A stretch of 64,000 nt of DNA from Erodium maritimum (lineage: Eukaryota > Streptophyta > Magnoliopsida > Geraniales > Geraniaceae), in NCBI GenBank assembly GCA_963921825.1, contig OY997594.1, positions 63,597,675 through 63,661,674 on the forward strand, given 5' to 3'. A program made the translations under genes and the position numbers. This document shows positions 24,208 through 35,715 of the stretch, in pieces (the stretch's first letter is position 1; every line of letters starts with the position of its first letter). Under the pieces are notes generated by a model. It searched no databases and was not told where the DNA came from. It was given only the letters and a program-made list of their open reading frames with translations.

Positions 24208-26601
24208 CGTAAGCTATCCCTCATTTCACTCGTTCCTCACATCCTAATCATGCAATTCTAACAATTTAACAAGTAATTACAACCTATAGGCATGCTAGTA
24301 ACTTTCCGCAATTAAACCGGTATTCGCTACTTTCCCTACCTCAAAAGCAATCCAATCCTAGCAGTGGACGACCTGGCTAGCTTCCTCCTCGTCACTTCAC
24401 GAAGTCTAAAAGTCTCCTCCTCCGCCACGCTCGGGTCCAATGTCTAAGATTACAAGCAGTACAAGAATTAATGCTAATTCAAGTGCGGATTAAAGAGGGA
24501 AATACCCAAACTAATCCCAATTGCTCAACTTGGCAAAATGGGCCCGGAAGGCCCATTTAGCTCGGAATCAGGAAAACGTCCCTCGGGACTCCGAAAGTTT
24601 CCCTATTCGTGTCTATACAACGTAATTAATTTACTTGTTCCAAAGCACTTGACGGAATTAAATTCCGAGGTCCGAGCCTTCCCAATTTCGCAATTAAAGT
24701 TTTTAATCGCTTTGTCCGAAAATTCATGAATCATATCCATAATTCGTTCCGGGTGTGAAAACATCATCCCGAGGTTCACCCACGACCGCTCCAATTACGA
24801 AACCACCAAACCCGGCCACGTGGGCCCCACGACCACACATGGTCGTGGGTGGCCGGACCGGGCCGGCCGGTCACGTCCAATGATGGCAGAACCATGGCGG
24901 TCATTCCCAAGGGTGGCTGAACCATGGCCGGTCATGTCCCTCCCCGGTGGCCGGATTCCGGCGACCGGCCGGAGCTCCGGCGAGCCTCCGGTCGCCGGAA
25001 AAATATCTAATTTCTCCAACAAGCTCCTAACTAGTACTAGGTTCTCCATATCACCATTTTTAAGCTTTAGAACTTCAATTTTCACCTCGAATCATCCAAA
25101 GTTTCAAGACCCAAGTGGGTTTCATCAAAAACTACTCAAACCAAGTTACTTCCATCATCCAACTCCACCTCTTCTTCACAAATCAACATTTAAACCTTCT
25201 AACACCCAAAACCCACTAGTTCAAGTCATCTCTACTCAAACCCACAACATCAATTTCATCAAATGAGGAAATAAAGCATACCAACCTCTAGGAAATGAAG
25301 AGATGAAGAAGATGAAGTAAATTTGAGAAGATTTGGTGTAGATATGGCCAAAAGGGAGCTTCATTTGTCTTGCTTCTTCTTCAAGCTTCAAAGGAGCTTC
25401 AATGAAGTTTTTGCACTCTCTCTCTTCTAGCAATAGTGGTTGGCCAAACAAGAAAGAAATGCTGAAATTTTTGCCCCATTTGGTCTTATCCTCTAACTGT
25501 AAAAGTCCCTTTCGTCCTTTAGCACCTCTCTTTATTTTGTCCATATGTGGTGACCATTTGGTCTTTTAACCCACTTTTCTTCCCCTCCAAGCTAACATGG
25601 ACATGTGTCCATGTGGGGACCACTTCTACCCAAAAATATCTCAGCTCTTATTATTTTATTCGTTAATAATCCAAAATCGACCTAGTTTGACCCGGGTTTG
25701 ACTTTTTCACAAAAGGTGTCATTTGAAAGGAGATGACTCAACTAAGCTAACCGTAACGACGGCTAAGCTTTTTGGGTCCCGAAAAGGTCCCGAATGAATC
25801 CCGGAGTCATCGGTTGACTTTTCTAGTAAAAAAGTCAACTTTCGCCAAAAACCTCCGGTTCGACCGGGATCGACCCGGGGCGGTTCTTACAGAACCACAA
25901 ACCCGCCCATCCCCCACCGGAGAGATCGCATCCGGTGAAAACTACAGCTAGAGGAGGACCATATCCGACAAACCCAGAGTCGAGAGAACATCGGACCGAC
26001 CAAAGTGGCCCGATATGGTCTCACCAGACTACGGGGAGGGGGTTGCTATGTTGACATGGGGGGACAGAGCAGACGCGCGACACAATAACCGAAAAGCACC
26101 ACAGTAAGGTAGAGCCCGACCTGAGGAGGCGACTACAAGGCCATACAAAGCGAAAGGGTCCGGTAAGCTCTGTTGCGACTAGTGCCCATCCTTTTCCAGC
26201 AAGTCACATCCATATGGGGCCATGGCACGACCGGCCAGGACAGAGCTGGCTCCCTCAAACGAGGGCGAGGTTGTTCCGGTAAGGGGAAGTAGGCACAATG
26301 GAGAACAAAGGTTGAAGGAGAGGGGAAGGAAAGCGGCCAGCGAGAAGGGTCGGAGGTAGATGAGCGGCGGGGCTCGACGTTACTCTCAATAGACTCACAC
26401 GGTGACGGGAGGAGATTGAACTCCAACAAGCGATCATACCAGGCCCCTACCGGCAATCACAAAGCCGGAGCTCGAGTGACATTGATGGTGACGACGATTT
26501 TGAACAGACAAGGGACTCGTGTATGGTTTCTATTGAGAGTATGTTGTAAGGGATTGATTATATAAAATGGATTCTAGTTTAACTGAAGGTATAAGTTTTT
26601 T

Positions 26602-27388
26602 AGATCCATTAAAAACACATTTTAATTGAAAAGCCTGAGGGCTAGTGGGAGAGTTACAAGCCCCAAAGGTCAGGAAATTACAACAAGAAAATATTGTAAC
26701 TCAAAACCTGTAAATAGAAAAAGAAACACAAATTCTTGGGAATCCTAAAATATAAAACACCTAAAGCTTCTAGCGGACCACCAAGGGAACGCCACGCATG
26801 TCAAAATATAATTGTCGGGACGAACTCCAAACTGGTGGGTGGATATCTTGTGGGTGGGGGCTAAAGATTGAGGCATGTGGGGTTAGTGATTTGGGCTTTC
26901 CCTCCACCACGAACCCTTTGCATGCTGGTGAGGGGACCCAAGGGTGTACGAGAAAGTGAGGTTACGGCTTGGCGGGAGTGTATGTGGGGCGTTGGGGTCG
27001 GTAACAATGACGCTAGGGCTGAAATCAAACTTCCAGAGGTTGAGGCGGGAGATAGGTCTGGGAAAAACTCCTTTGAAGTGGGGAGTAAAGAGGTTATGGT
27101 TGGAGGATATCGAGAAGAGGAGAATGGAGGGGAAGAAGACTTGGAGAGGAAGCGAGGCTCCAGAGAGCTCCGGAAAGAGGGAAAAGAGAGAAGAGGGAGA
27201 CTTATCGTCATCATCAAAAAGAGCACACATGGGAGTAGCTCAAGACAAAATTAAGGGGAAACCTTGTTTCCTAATCCCGTTTGAGTTAATGAGAGCCAAA
27301 CTCTAATACAAAGGAAGAGCCTAATGAGTAACAACCAACCAACCATATAACTATATAGAACAAGCGATACAAACAAAATAAGCCCGTC
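26602..27388. other. Intergenic, possible retroelement remnant
   Basis: This stretch has a GC-rich, purine-rich half on the plus strand (26870-27230) and an AT-rich left half, like minus-strand copies of the non-coding retroelements. I found no TSD, poly-T start or hairpin that would prove it. Overlapping ORFs of 115-128 residues on both strands are not convincing genes. Confidence 0.35.
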
Positions 27389-27404
27389 AACCCATAAACT
27401 AGCT

Positions 27405-29001
27405 AGCTTTTTCTCTCTCGAACCCAACCCTAGCCGCCAGAAAGTGTTTCTTCCAGTTTTCACCGGCGACGGCCACGGCTTCGGCCGTGGTTGTCGCCGG
27501 TGACGACCTCGTCTCTAAACCTTCCTTCCCTTCCTTTCCCTTGTGTTTTCTCGTACCCTTGTACCGGTGTTTTTGCTTGTAGTCCTGCACACTCTCGATC
27601 TACGATTTGGGGAACTCTTCGTCGTCTTCGTGACAGTAAGGGCGGGGAAGCTCTTTGTTCCGAGACCAGCGGCACGACTGGTTGTGCAGATCTGCGATTT
27701 CACTTGCTTCTGGCAGATCTGCGTTTTTGGGATGGTTTCGTCGTCTCCGGTGGCTTTAGGGCGGGGAAGGTGGGGTGTCTCCGGCGACCATCGTCTTCGT
27801 GCCCGGCTCCGGCGTTGATCTGGCCTTCACTTTCCGGTCGCGGGTACTGTTCCCCACTCGTGCTCTGATCTTACCGGCTTCAGTTTTGGAGTCGCGTTTT
27901 CTGGGGGTTCTCCAAGATTGGGTCGCCCTTTGGCCGGTCGTGGTGTTCTTCCGGCGACGCTCCGGCGAGGCTTCACGGATCTGCCGTGGGAAGCTTTTCC
28001 GGCTTGGATTAGCTGTGGTTCCGTCCTGCTCTCTCCGGCCAGCGCTGCCCCGACGTTTTGACGGTTCACTGCTCCCCGTGCTTGACCGGACACGCCTCGT
28101 CCCGTGGTGCTCCGGCCTTGTTACCTGTGTTTTGTTCCTTTTGCAGATCTACTTTCAGAGTGTTGGGGTTCGGTCGTTGTGGTCGGGTACCTGGTCTTGT
28201 TCGGTTTTGTGCGACGCTGTTGTGGATGATCTTTTCGTTCTCGGGGATTGTCTCGTTTGGGTAAGGTTCCCCTGCTCTGGCCTAGTATTTGTTTGAGAAT
28301 TTGCTTGACACTCGTTTAGAGTTGTAAAATTGTTGGTCTGCCGTTCCCCACCCGTTCGCGGTAGGACTCGTCGGTTTAGGGTGTTGGCCGCCGACGAGTG
28401 AGTTTCTCGGTTCTTTCCGAGTATGGAGACTTTCTTTTTTGCCTCTTGGAGTGTTTAAGTTGCGGTGGTTAATTCTCCGCCCTAGCTCTGCTGTTTGCGG
28501 TGCTGACCGACGGCGTGTCGGCTTTCTCACAACTTTTGAGTTGGTGATGTCGATGAGCTAGGTAGTTCTCTAATAATACTGGTTGTTGATCGGGGAGGAG
28601 TGTTGTTTGCGTGTTGTGGGCACCTTCTGCCGGTTTCTTCAGGTAGCTTTGTTCGAGCTTCATGGTGATTTATCTAGGTTTTAGACCTTTTTTGTTGTTA
28701 GTTTTCACCCTTTGATGGGTTCTTTTCTGTTGTTTCGAGCTTCATTGTTGGTTGTTCTGATTGTGTAGACCGTGTTCTGTACTGTTTGTTTTATGGTTTG
28801 CTTCATGGTGGATAAATCTGGGTATGGGATTGTTAGACCCATCCTAGTTTATGTTTAGGTTACTTACTCTGCATGTATTTGCGCTAGGAACCTCAGATGG
28901 GGTTTTCTTTATTTGTAAGTTTCCTGTTCTGAAGGGTTTCCCCTTGCCTTGTCTTTTGTTCTAAATACTTGGTTTATAGAAAAAATAGCCGATAAAAAAA
29001 A
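27405..29001 (+). mobile_element. Non-coding poly-A retroelement (copy 3)
   Basis: A perfect 16-bp TSD, aacccataaactagct, lies at 27389-27404 and 29002-29017. The 5' part has ccctagccgcc, caccggcgacgg and gtcgccggtgacg blocks like copy 1. The 3' end is tagccgataaaaaaaaa. It contains the longest hairpin of the GGTGTTGGCC family, at 28366-28399. It ends about 280 bases downstream of the ABI5 stop codon, in tail-to-tail orientation with that gene. Confidence 0.85.
28366..28399 (+). other. Conserved retroelement hairpin, clearest example
   Basis: A perfect 9-bp inverted repeat, ACTCGTCGG (28366-28374) and CCGACGAGT (28391-28399), encloses the 16-base loop tttagggtgttggccg. The loop core GGTGTTGGCC recurs with different paired arms in copies 1, 2 and 5. 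Function is unknown. Confidence 0.65.
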
Positions 29002-29282
29002 AACCCATAAACTAGCTTCTGATATCACTGGTGAAGAAAAACGATGGGAAGAACCAGTTACTTTGACTACAGAATTGTAGAACATATTTGTATTACAGCG
29101 TCAGAATGTTCACATCAAATCTTCGACATCTTGTTTTCTGTTAGACAGAGAAACGTAGGAGCACATAAACCAAGTATTCTCGACTCCACAATAAATACAA
29201 TTTATACAGCTACTTTATTTATCCATTCAATTCCTATGCACTAGCTTAAAATCTTAGTTCCACTTCCATAACCAAACTCACT

Positions 29283-30961
29283 CTACATTGGGCAGCTCAA
29301 GTTCCTTCTCATGATCCTCAGTCTCTCTTTAGCCTTCTGTGCCTTGCTTTGGGCTCTCATTTTTTGTTCTTCATAATACTGCAGATACATGACTACAAAG
29401 CTGTCAGAAATGAGAATACACGAACTAACAAGACCATATTCAGTACGGAACTCAACACATTGCATATAGTAAAACAAAAACAGATTAGGAGAATCACCTG
29501 TTGCTTTCGTTTTCTCTCCAGCTCGGCCTGCGGATGATGAAGAATTACGGGACGATTTGGAATAGATATCTAAACTAAATAGCAGAGCAAAATAGTTAGC
29601 AGTATAAGATTGTTCTATGATAGTTACCAGAGCCTGCTTAAGATGAGTATTTTCTTCCTTCAACTGGTTCAGCTCAGCCTCCAATTCAACTGTATATGCC
29701 TGTCATCCACAACCCCCAATCTAACTTTATAAAATCAATCAATCAATAATTAAACTCGAATCAAATTCTGATATCATATTAAAATCAAATAACTCCGCTA
29801 TTACATTAAAATTAAAATGAACCTGACACAACATTAGAACCGGATTTAATATTTTGTGATTACCTGTTTTCTGGCTCTAGACCTTGCAGCAGACTCTCTG
29901 TTCTTGATCATCCTTCTCTGCCTCCGCTCAACTACCTTCTCCACCGGACCGTCAATGATCCTCTTCCGTCCCCTGAGCCCACCCATATCTAACCCGTATT
30001 GGTTCCCTGAATTGTCCACCTGAGGCCCGCCCATTCCGTCGGAAGACACCGGGCTAAGCGGTGGCACCATAGCCATCGCCTGCGGCGCCCCAAACCCACT
30101 CCCAACCCCGTTTCCCACTCTCGAATTGTAACAAACAGGCGGCGGGTGCGGAGGGTACCCGCCGTTCCTCTTCCCGTTTCCGGCTCCGTACCCTGACGGC
30201 TCTCCGAGGACCACTGGCTGGTAACCAGCCACGGGAGCACCGCCGGCAATTCCCATCATGGGCCTGTTCACAAAAGCAGGGCCCACCGGAGCTGGGTTGT
30301 TAGCTGGGTACATCCCGAACTGTTGCGGCGGATGTGGGGGCGGTCCGGGAGGCTCCCGAACCACCCCTGCTTTGACCAAAAAGTCCTCGAGGGTCATCTC
30401 CCCGAAAGTCGGCTGGCGAGGGGCAGGTTCGGGATTCTGAACATTGTTGGTGGCGGCGTGATTGGTCTGGCTCTGGCTCTGTCCCTGACCCGATCTGTGG
30501 ATCTCGGACCACACCTCCTCCACCGTCTTCCGGCAGAGCGGCGCCGGGAGCGTCAGCGACCCCTGCCGCGACAGGCTCTGCTGCTTCGCTACCATCCCTC
30601 TGTCCGGCGCCGATGGGGCTAAACTCTCGCCCAATTGCCCGCCGTGAGCGTGCTCCTGCTGGTTTGCGGCGGCGTTGTAGTTGCTGGCTTGTCCGCCGGC
30701 GCCGGAATTTCCGGCCTGGTTCTCCTCGGCGGTCCAGATGCTGGTGAGGAACTCGTCCATGTTCATTGACCCGAAATTCTTGCCGTTGTCGCAGAGGGTG
30801 TGCTGGAACTCGTCGAGGGTCAGAGAATAGATCGACGACTGCCTCCCCAGCGACGGGAACGCCGCGTTCTTGGGCTGCTGATCGTTGTTAATAGGTTGTT
30901 GCTGTAACGGCGACTCCACCTCCCCTGACTGAGACATCATTTCAGGTTCCGACACTCCCAT
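29283..30961 (-). CDS. ABI5: ABI5-type bZIP transcription factor (group A)
   Basis: Four exons, minus strand: 30961-29864, 29699-29628, 29527-29498 and 29378-29283, all with GT-AG introns, give 431 residues. The start is the ATG at 30961-30959. The conserved blocks of ABI5/ABF factors are all present: C1 about 38-80 (RQSSIYSLTLDEFQ, KNFGSMNMDEFL.SIW.AEE), C2 131-155 (RQGSLTLPAPLCRKTVEEVW), C3 182-203 (RQPTFGEMTLEDFLVKAGVV), a bZIP basic region about 343-366 (ERRQRRMIKNRESAARSRARKQ-type), a leucine zipper from 367, and C4 ending RRNLSCPM. C1-C3 carry RQ.S SnRK2 phosphosites. The PLSPVSSDG and QVDN blocks point to ABI5 rather than AREB/ABF. ABI5 binds ABRE (ACGTG) elements and mediates abscisic acid signalling in seeds and seedlings. 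No damage is seen. Confidence 0.96.
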
Positions 30962-31760
30962 TTCCTTCTCTTTCACAATCTATCTACATTACAAGAAAGA
31001 AGAACACGAGGATTACAAGGTTAAAAGACACACAAGATTCTTGCTCTCAACCTCAGACTCACATAACAGATGTGAACAGATCACAAGTAACAAGACACGA
31101 GGAATAAACATCCTCAACTCGCACGTGCCACAAAAGAGACATCTTCATAGTATTAATTAGTTAAAGTGAAGTGAGATAATCATGGTTATATGGCTATGAA
31201 ACACCTAATCCAAACGGGCTCTTTGCTTCATTTGCTTACTAAAAATACAAAAACAAGATTTCTAGATTTAGCAAGTGTTGTCCTAAACGGCTAAAAAAAG
31301 CATAAGATTCTTTCCCGTTTTGGCATGACAAAATTGACAAGTCTCGCGGCTCACTAATTATTACCTCCTCCCACTTTCCGGTCAACTTATTAACCCAAAC
31401 TTAATTTCAAACAAATCATAATTTATATACGAAGATGAAGTTGAAGAGAAGAAGAAGGTGAAACAAACCTGCACCGTTAGATGAAGAGATCGAAAGATGT
31501 TCCAAGGCGGGCTAAGAAGATGAATAACTGTAGGTGGTAGCTATAGTCGGTTGTTTATATAGGTGCTATGACATGTAACTTATCAACTAGCCAAATATTG
31601 AGTAAGGAAGAAGGAGCTAACGACGTCGTCAGGAGGTCATTTGGAGAGGCTGAAGTGGCAGGGTTGGGATGGGGTGTCGACAAGTGTCCCCTACGTGTCG
31701 CCTTACTGTGCGGTCTCTTTTTTCCTTGCTTTTATTTTTGGTTTGGTTTCTGACTGCTGA
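30962..31760 (-). promoter_or_regulatory. ABI5 leader, putative 5'-UTR intron, TATA box and ABRE
   Basis: On the minus strand a TATA box (tatataaa, 31561-31554) lies upstream of a leader. A donor-like gtgcag/GTTTGT at 31468 and an acceptor-like tgtag/ata at 30984 suggest a 485-bp intron in the 5' UTR; this is inference. About 130 bases above the TATA box, 31691-31697 reads ACGTGTC on the plus strand, an ABRE core. A cacgtgcc G-box lies inside the putative intron at about 31119. Both fit known ABA feedback on ABI5 genes. Confidence 0.5.
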
Positions 31761-32099
31761 ACGCGTTCACGCACGCTTCTGTCAGCTTGATGTACGCTGA
31801 AGCCGCGATTTTCATACTTCGTTGTATGCGATTTGCTTTGAGGCGGCTCTCGAGGATAGCGGGCCGAGAATTGTTTTAATTATCACACAATTTTTAATCA
31901 AATATAGGTCAACATTTAATATGTTGGGGGCTCGGTTGGATATTATAGGTTGTATTTAGGTTTACTTCAAGCAATGAATATGTTCGACTCCACAAAATTG
32001 CATTGGGCACTTGTGATTTGGATTGTTTGTCGTAATGAGGTTCTAACATTTGTACGGTAAGATTCTATCAGGTGCAAAGTATGTATTGACTTATAATTT

Positions 32100-33015
32100 T
32101 TGTTGTGAAATAAATAATATGAGAAAGCATATTATTGGAAAAACAAATCAATACATGGTAGGACTAAAAAGTTTTTTAGTACCATAATATGCTATGATTA
32201 TAGCTAACTTAGTTCATATAGACCCGTAAAAAACTACTTTATTTCGTAAATACAACCTGAGAACATCCTCTTACCAACATTTGAAATAAACAAAACACGA
32301 GACTAAAAGTTTAAACGTAAATCTAGATAAAATACTCCAAACTAAAAATAAAAGTGCAATAAAACAGTGAAATTTTATGCATTGCTCTTCCTGTTGTCCC
32401 TCCTACTGGATCCCAAGTCCACCGACTGTATTACTCCAAAGCTTTCTCCAAATGGCTCGTACAGGAAGTCCGAAATTATGGAGATCAGTTTTGGAATAGC
32501 CTTGGAGGCTCGTTGTAGTCTGTTAGAATCGGTGAAAGGTTGTAGTCTCTTAGGCTCGGTGAGAGACAGTCCGACGACAGGGCGGAGAAACATTGAGGTT
32601 GGCAATGGTGTCTTGGCGAAACGGTGGGAGAGGTCTAAGCAAGGCTCCGACGACAGCGGAGGGGCACGAAACATATGGAAATGGGAGGCAGCACGTACCG
32701 ACATGACGCCGGAGAGCAAGGTCAAATGGCCGGCTTAAGGGCATGGGTGTGGAGATCTGGCCAAAGAGCAGTGACGGATTGTGACTTCGGCCAAGTCTCA
32801 AGGCGGTGCAACCATGGAGGAGGCTGGGAAGAATACGCCATCGGCGGCTGGAGGCAAGGACTCAAGGGCGGGTAGGACAAGAAATAAACAGAGAGAGGGG
32901 AAGAGATCCACTGGCAGCCACGAAAGCCACCGGTGGCGGCTGCAATCCAAAAGAAGGGGCGTTAGGGTTTCGGTGGGGGAGAGTTTTCTCTCGCCAGCAA
33001 TTTTCTCTCCAAAAT
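32100..33015 (-). mobile_element. Non-coding retroelement (copy 10)
   Basis: A 16-bp TSD, tattgacttataattt, lies at 32084-32099 and 33016-33031. On the minus strand it begins ttttggagagaaaattgctgg, then ccctaacgcccc, with GC-rich leader-type sequence (cgccaccggtgg), and ends AT-rich in caacaaaaa. The size of 916 bp fits the other copies. The hairpin motif was not found here. Confidence 0.7.
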
Positions 33016-33031
33016 TATTGACTTATAATTT

Positions 33032-34072
33032 GATTCAGTTGTTAACAATTTTTGTTATACCAAGTATTTACAGTGAGATCAAATCTATTTGACTTAACAG
33101 TTTCACTCAAACAGCATTTATTAATTACAAATACTTAAATTTTATATTTTAATAAAACAAAAATGCAATTTTGTTGAAACGAAAGACATTACATGTACGA
33201 TATGTTTTATTAATACTAAGTTATCATGGCATAGAGACGCCACTTCTCTTGATCTTTGACGAGATCCCACTAATAGAATTTATTGAATGGGATACGATAT
33301 GTGGAGTGATACTCGGTAAAGGTTGTATCTAATATTTTTCGATCGGTCATGTTGGGAAGGCGTTGTTTAGGAAAACGTCGGTAGATGTTGTCGATTTTTT
33401 CACCTTCTTGTTATTCTTGCCCCAATGACCCTTAAGTCAGGCTTGGGACTAGGGGTTGCTATCCAGATCGGCAGTCCTTAGGTATTATCGGTAAATGTTG
33501 GTCAATATTGGCAACCGACCTGTGCATACTCAAGACATGTCTCCACAAGGTGAATTTCTTCCACCACTGATCAAGGCGTTGTTCTGCTTCTTGGAGTTCC
33601 GATTTCGAGCTAGAAAGAAGTGAAGAAAGAGAGAAGAAGAGAGTAAAGAAGGAAGATGAGTATTTATAGAAGAATAGGTGGAGGTGGAGTGTCGGTTGTG
33701 TCAAGGTTACGACGTGGTTGAGCCGACGTAGCCACGAGTGGGTCCGGGTTTGTTTTACGAGATGATAACTTTCTGATAAAAATTAAACGAATGATAAATA
33801 AAAAAAATTCGTTGAAACAGATAGCAGTTACATTCAAAAAGAAATTAACAACAAAAACAACAATGCAATTAAAATGAAACTAGAGCTCTGCAAGTTTCAA
33901 ACCAAAATTGGAGACCATGTTTACATGAACTGCTTTGACTGCTTCAGACTTTCCGGAGGTGTCCCTCTCGAGACATGCGTTGTATATCACCCAGATGCGC
34001 TCATTCTTGGACTCGAATAGCAACTGATTTTCAATATCGGCACTATGATAGTTCTCAACAACAGTTTATAGA
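33032..34072. other. Intergenic, probable Harbinger remnant (left part)
   Basis: This stretch is separated from 36593-37500 only by the solo LTR. On the minus strand near 33905-34070 a degenerate coding trace (ESKNERIWVIYNACLERDTS) may be the C-terminal end of the Harbinger ORF1 found on the other side. A minus-strand 81-residue ORF at 33459-33704 (LQEAEQRLDQWWKKF) is unassigned. Confidence 0.35.
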
Positions 34073-34621
34073 CAAAGTGTCACGCCCCGAATTCGGTAGA
34101 ACCGAACACGGAACGCGAACGGTGAAACAAATAAACAAATTTCAAATACTTTAATAAAACGCTTAAAATCACCAGTTTGAGTTAAACAAAATAATATTTT
34201 ACAACTTAAAATACGTCCAAAACAAGCGGACAAAAACCAAAGCGTACGTCGCTAAACTCCCAAAGATCCGAACTCCCGCTCCCAGCTCTTCAAGCTTCGA
34301 GAGCTCTCCTAGTCCGTCTCACGACCAATACCTGTAGGAAAAACAGCTAGGGGTGAGCGTTCGCTCACCACCACGGATACCAGACTGACTACGGCATACT
34401 AGCAGAAATACCGGAAACACCAACAACAAACAAAACACCAGGGACTACTATCCCTAAACTCAAATAACTCGACTGTCACACGAAAACGGTTACTTCCCCA
34501 ACCAAACTAAACACCCGCACACGTAATGTAGACCCGACACTGTAATGACGACCTCAAGGAACACAACACAGAAGTGATCAAAATCACGCAAACCACAACC
34601 ACAAGCCTCATCACTTTAACA

Positions 34622-35075
34622 ATCACGCGCCGGAAGGTGCTACTCACCTACGGGGAACACATCCATCTGCTCTTTACCGACCACGCATTGGAGAGTACGA
34701 CACACCCCTCGGGCACAAACCCAGACTCAGCACTTTAACAATCACGCGCCGGAAGGTGCTACTCACCTACGGGGAACACATCCCTCTGCTCTTTACCGAC
34801 CACGCATTGGAGAGTACGACACACCCCTCGGGCACAGCTCTAACCTTAGCACTTTACCGATCACGCGCCGGAAGGTGCTACTCACCTACGGGGAACACAT
34901 CCCTCTACTCTTTACCAACAACGCATTGGAGAGTACGACACACCCCTCGGGCACAGCTCTAACCTTAGCACTTTACCGATCACGCGCCGGAAGGTGCTAC
35001 TCACCTACGGGGCACACATCCCTCTGCTCTTTACCGATCGCGCATCGGAGGGTACGACACACCCATCGGGCATAG
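34622..35075 (+). repeat. 119-bp tandem repeat, about 3.8 copies
   Basis: The units begin atcacgcgccggaaggtgct at about 34622, 34741, 34860 and 34979. Each contains ctcacctacggggaacacatcc and an acgcattggagagtacgac block. Copies differ by only a few bases, so the array is recent. It gives rise to spurious repetitive ORFs. Confidence 0.9.
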
Positions 35076-35429
35076 CTCACAGTACCACCAGAACAATCAC
35101 AGTCACAACCAAAAGATACACAATCCCCGCAAATGAAAGGAAAAGAATACGACAACACGACTAACTACCACTCGGCACGTCAGTCAACCAAATACGGGCT
35201 CAACTCCCCACGGGCACTCATGGCCACCCACAAACACAAACAAACAGTAACATACGGGTTCAACAACCCAAAGGCATACATGGCCACCCACGACACACAA
35301 ACAGTAAAGTACGGGTTCAACGCCCCAAAGGCACACAACGGTAAAGTATGGGTTCAACTCCCCACGGGCACTCATGGCCACCCAAGACACACAAACAATT
35401 CAATCAACCTCAGGGCACAACTAAAAGCC

Positions 35430-35715
35430 ACCAGTATATATCTATTGTTCGATATGTTAACTTATCCTACGACACTCCTAAGTGTCACCTGCATTTCTAT
35501 TGTTCGATACGTTCATGTATCATACGACACCACTAAGTGTCTCCTGCATTTCTAGTGTTCGATAAACTTACTTATCCTGCGACACTCCTAAGTGTCACAT
35601 GCATTTCTATTGTTCGATACGTTCACGTATCATACGACACCACTAAGTGTCGCATGCATTTCTAGTGTTCGATAAACTTACTTATCCTACGACACCACTA
35701 GGTATCACATGCATT
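35430..35715 (+). repeat. About 62-bp tandem repeat, 4.5 copies
   Basis: The units contain tgttcgata, acttatcctacgacac, aagtgtcac and tgcatttcta blocks with a period near 62 bp. The last copy is truncated. It lies inside the third solo LTR, downstream of the 119-bp array. Confidence 0.8.

Larger units (their letters stand above)
20323..25891 (+). mobile_element. Outer solo LTR (gypsy-like), itself interrupted
   Basis: It starts TGTCACGCCCC and ends GGGGCGGTTCTTACA, with the 5-bp TSD gaacc at 20318-20322 and 25892-25896. Removing the nested LTR (21570-24207) and one TSD copy leaves about 2.9 kb. There is no gag-pol coding, so it is a solo LTR left by recombination. It contains imperfect tandem repeats at about 20920-21220 with a catcggcctagatgtcttccc core. 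Long LTRs with TGTCAC...CTTACA ends suggest a Ty3/gypsy chromovirus such as Tekay/Del; that assignment is inference. Confidence 0.85.
19519..26588 (-). mobile_element. Retroelement (copy 9) split by nested solo LTRs
   Basis: A shared gtataagtttttt lies at 19506-19518 and 26589-26601. On the minus strand the left copy follows a poly-A (ccttaaaaaaaaa), as in a poly-A retroelement. Removing the LTR insertion at 20323-25891 leaves about 1.5 kb of GC-rich sequence with no recognised protein. The element therefore predates the two solo LTRs inside it. Confidence 0.6.

Noticed and set aside
27775..28296. 173-residue plus-strand open frame
   Set aside because: It lies within retroelement copy 3 and several overlapping frames of similar length exist; no domain.
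30962..30976. Five-residue N-terminal extension of ABI5 beginning at a GTG
   Set aside because: A GTG start is unlikely; the ATG at 30961 begins MGVSEPEMM.
23085..35715. Regular tandem repeats considered as a CRISPR array
   Set aside because: The units are head to tail without unique spacers, in plant LTRs; ordinary minisatellites.
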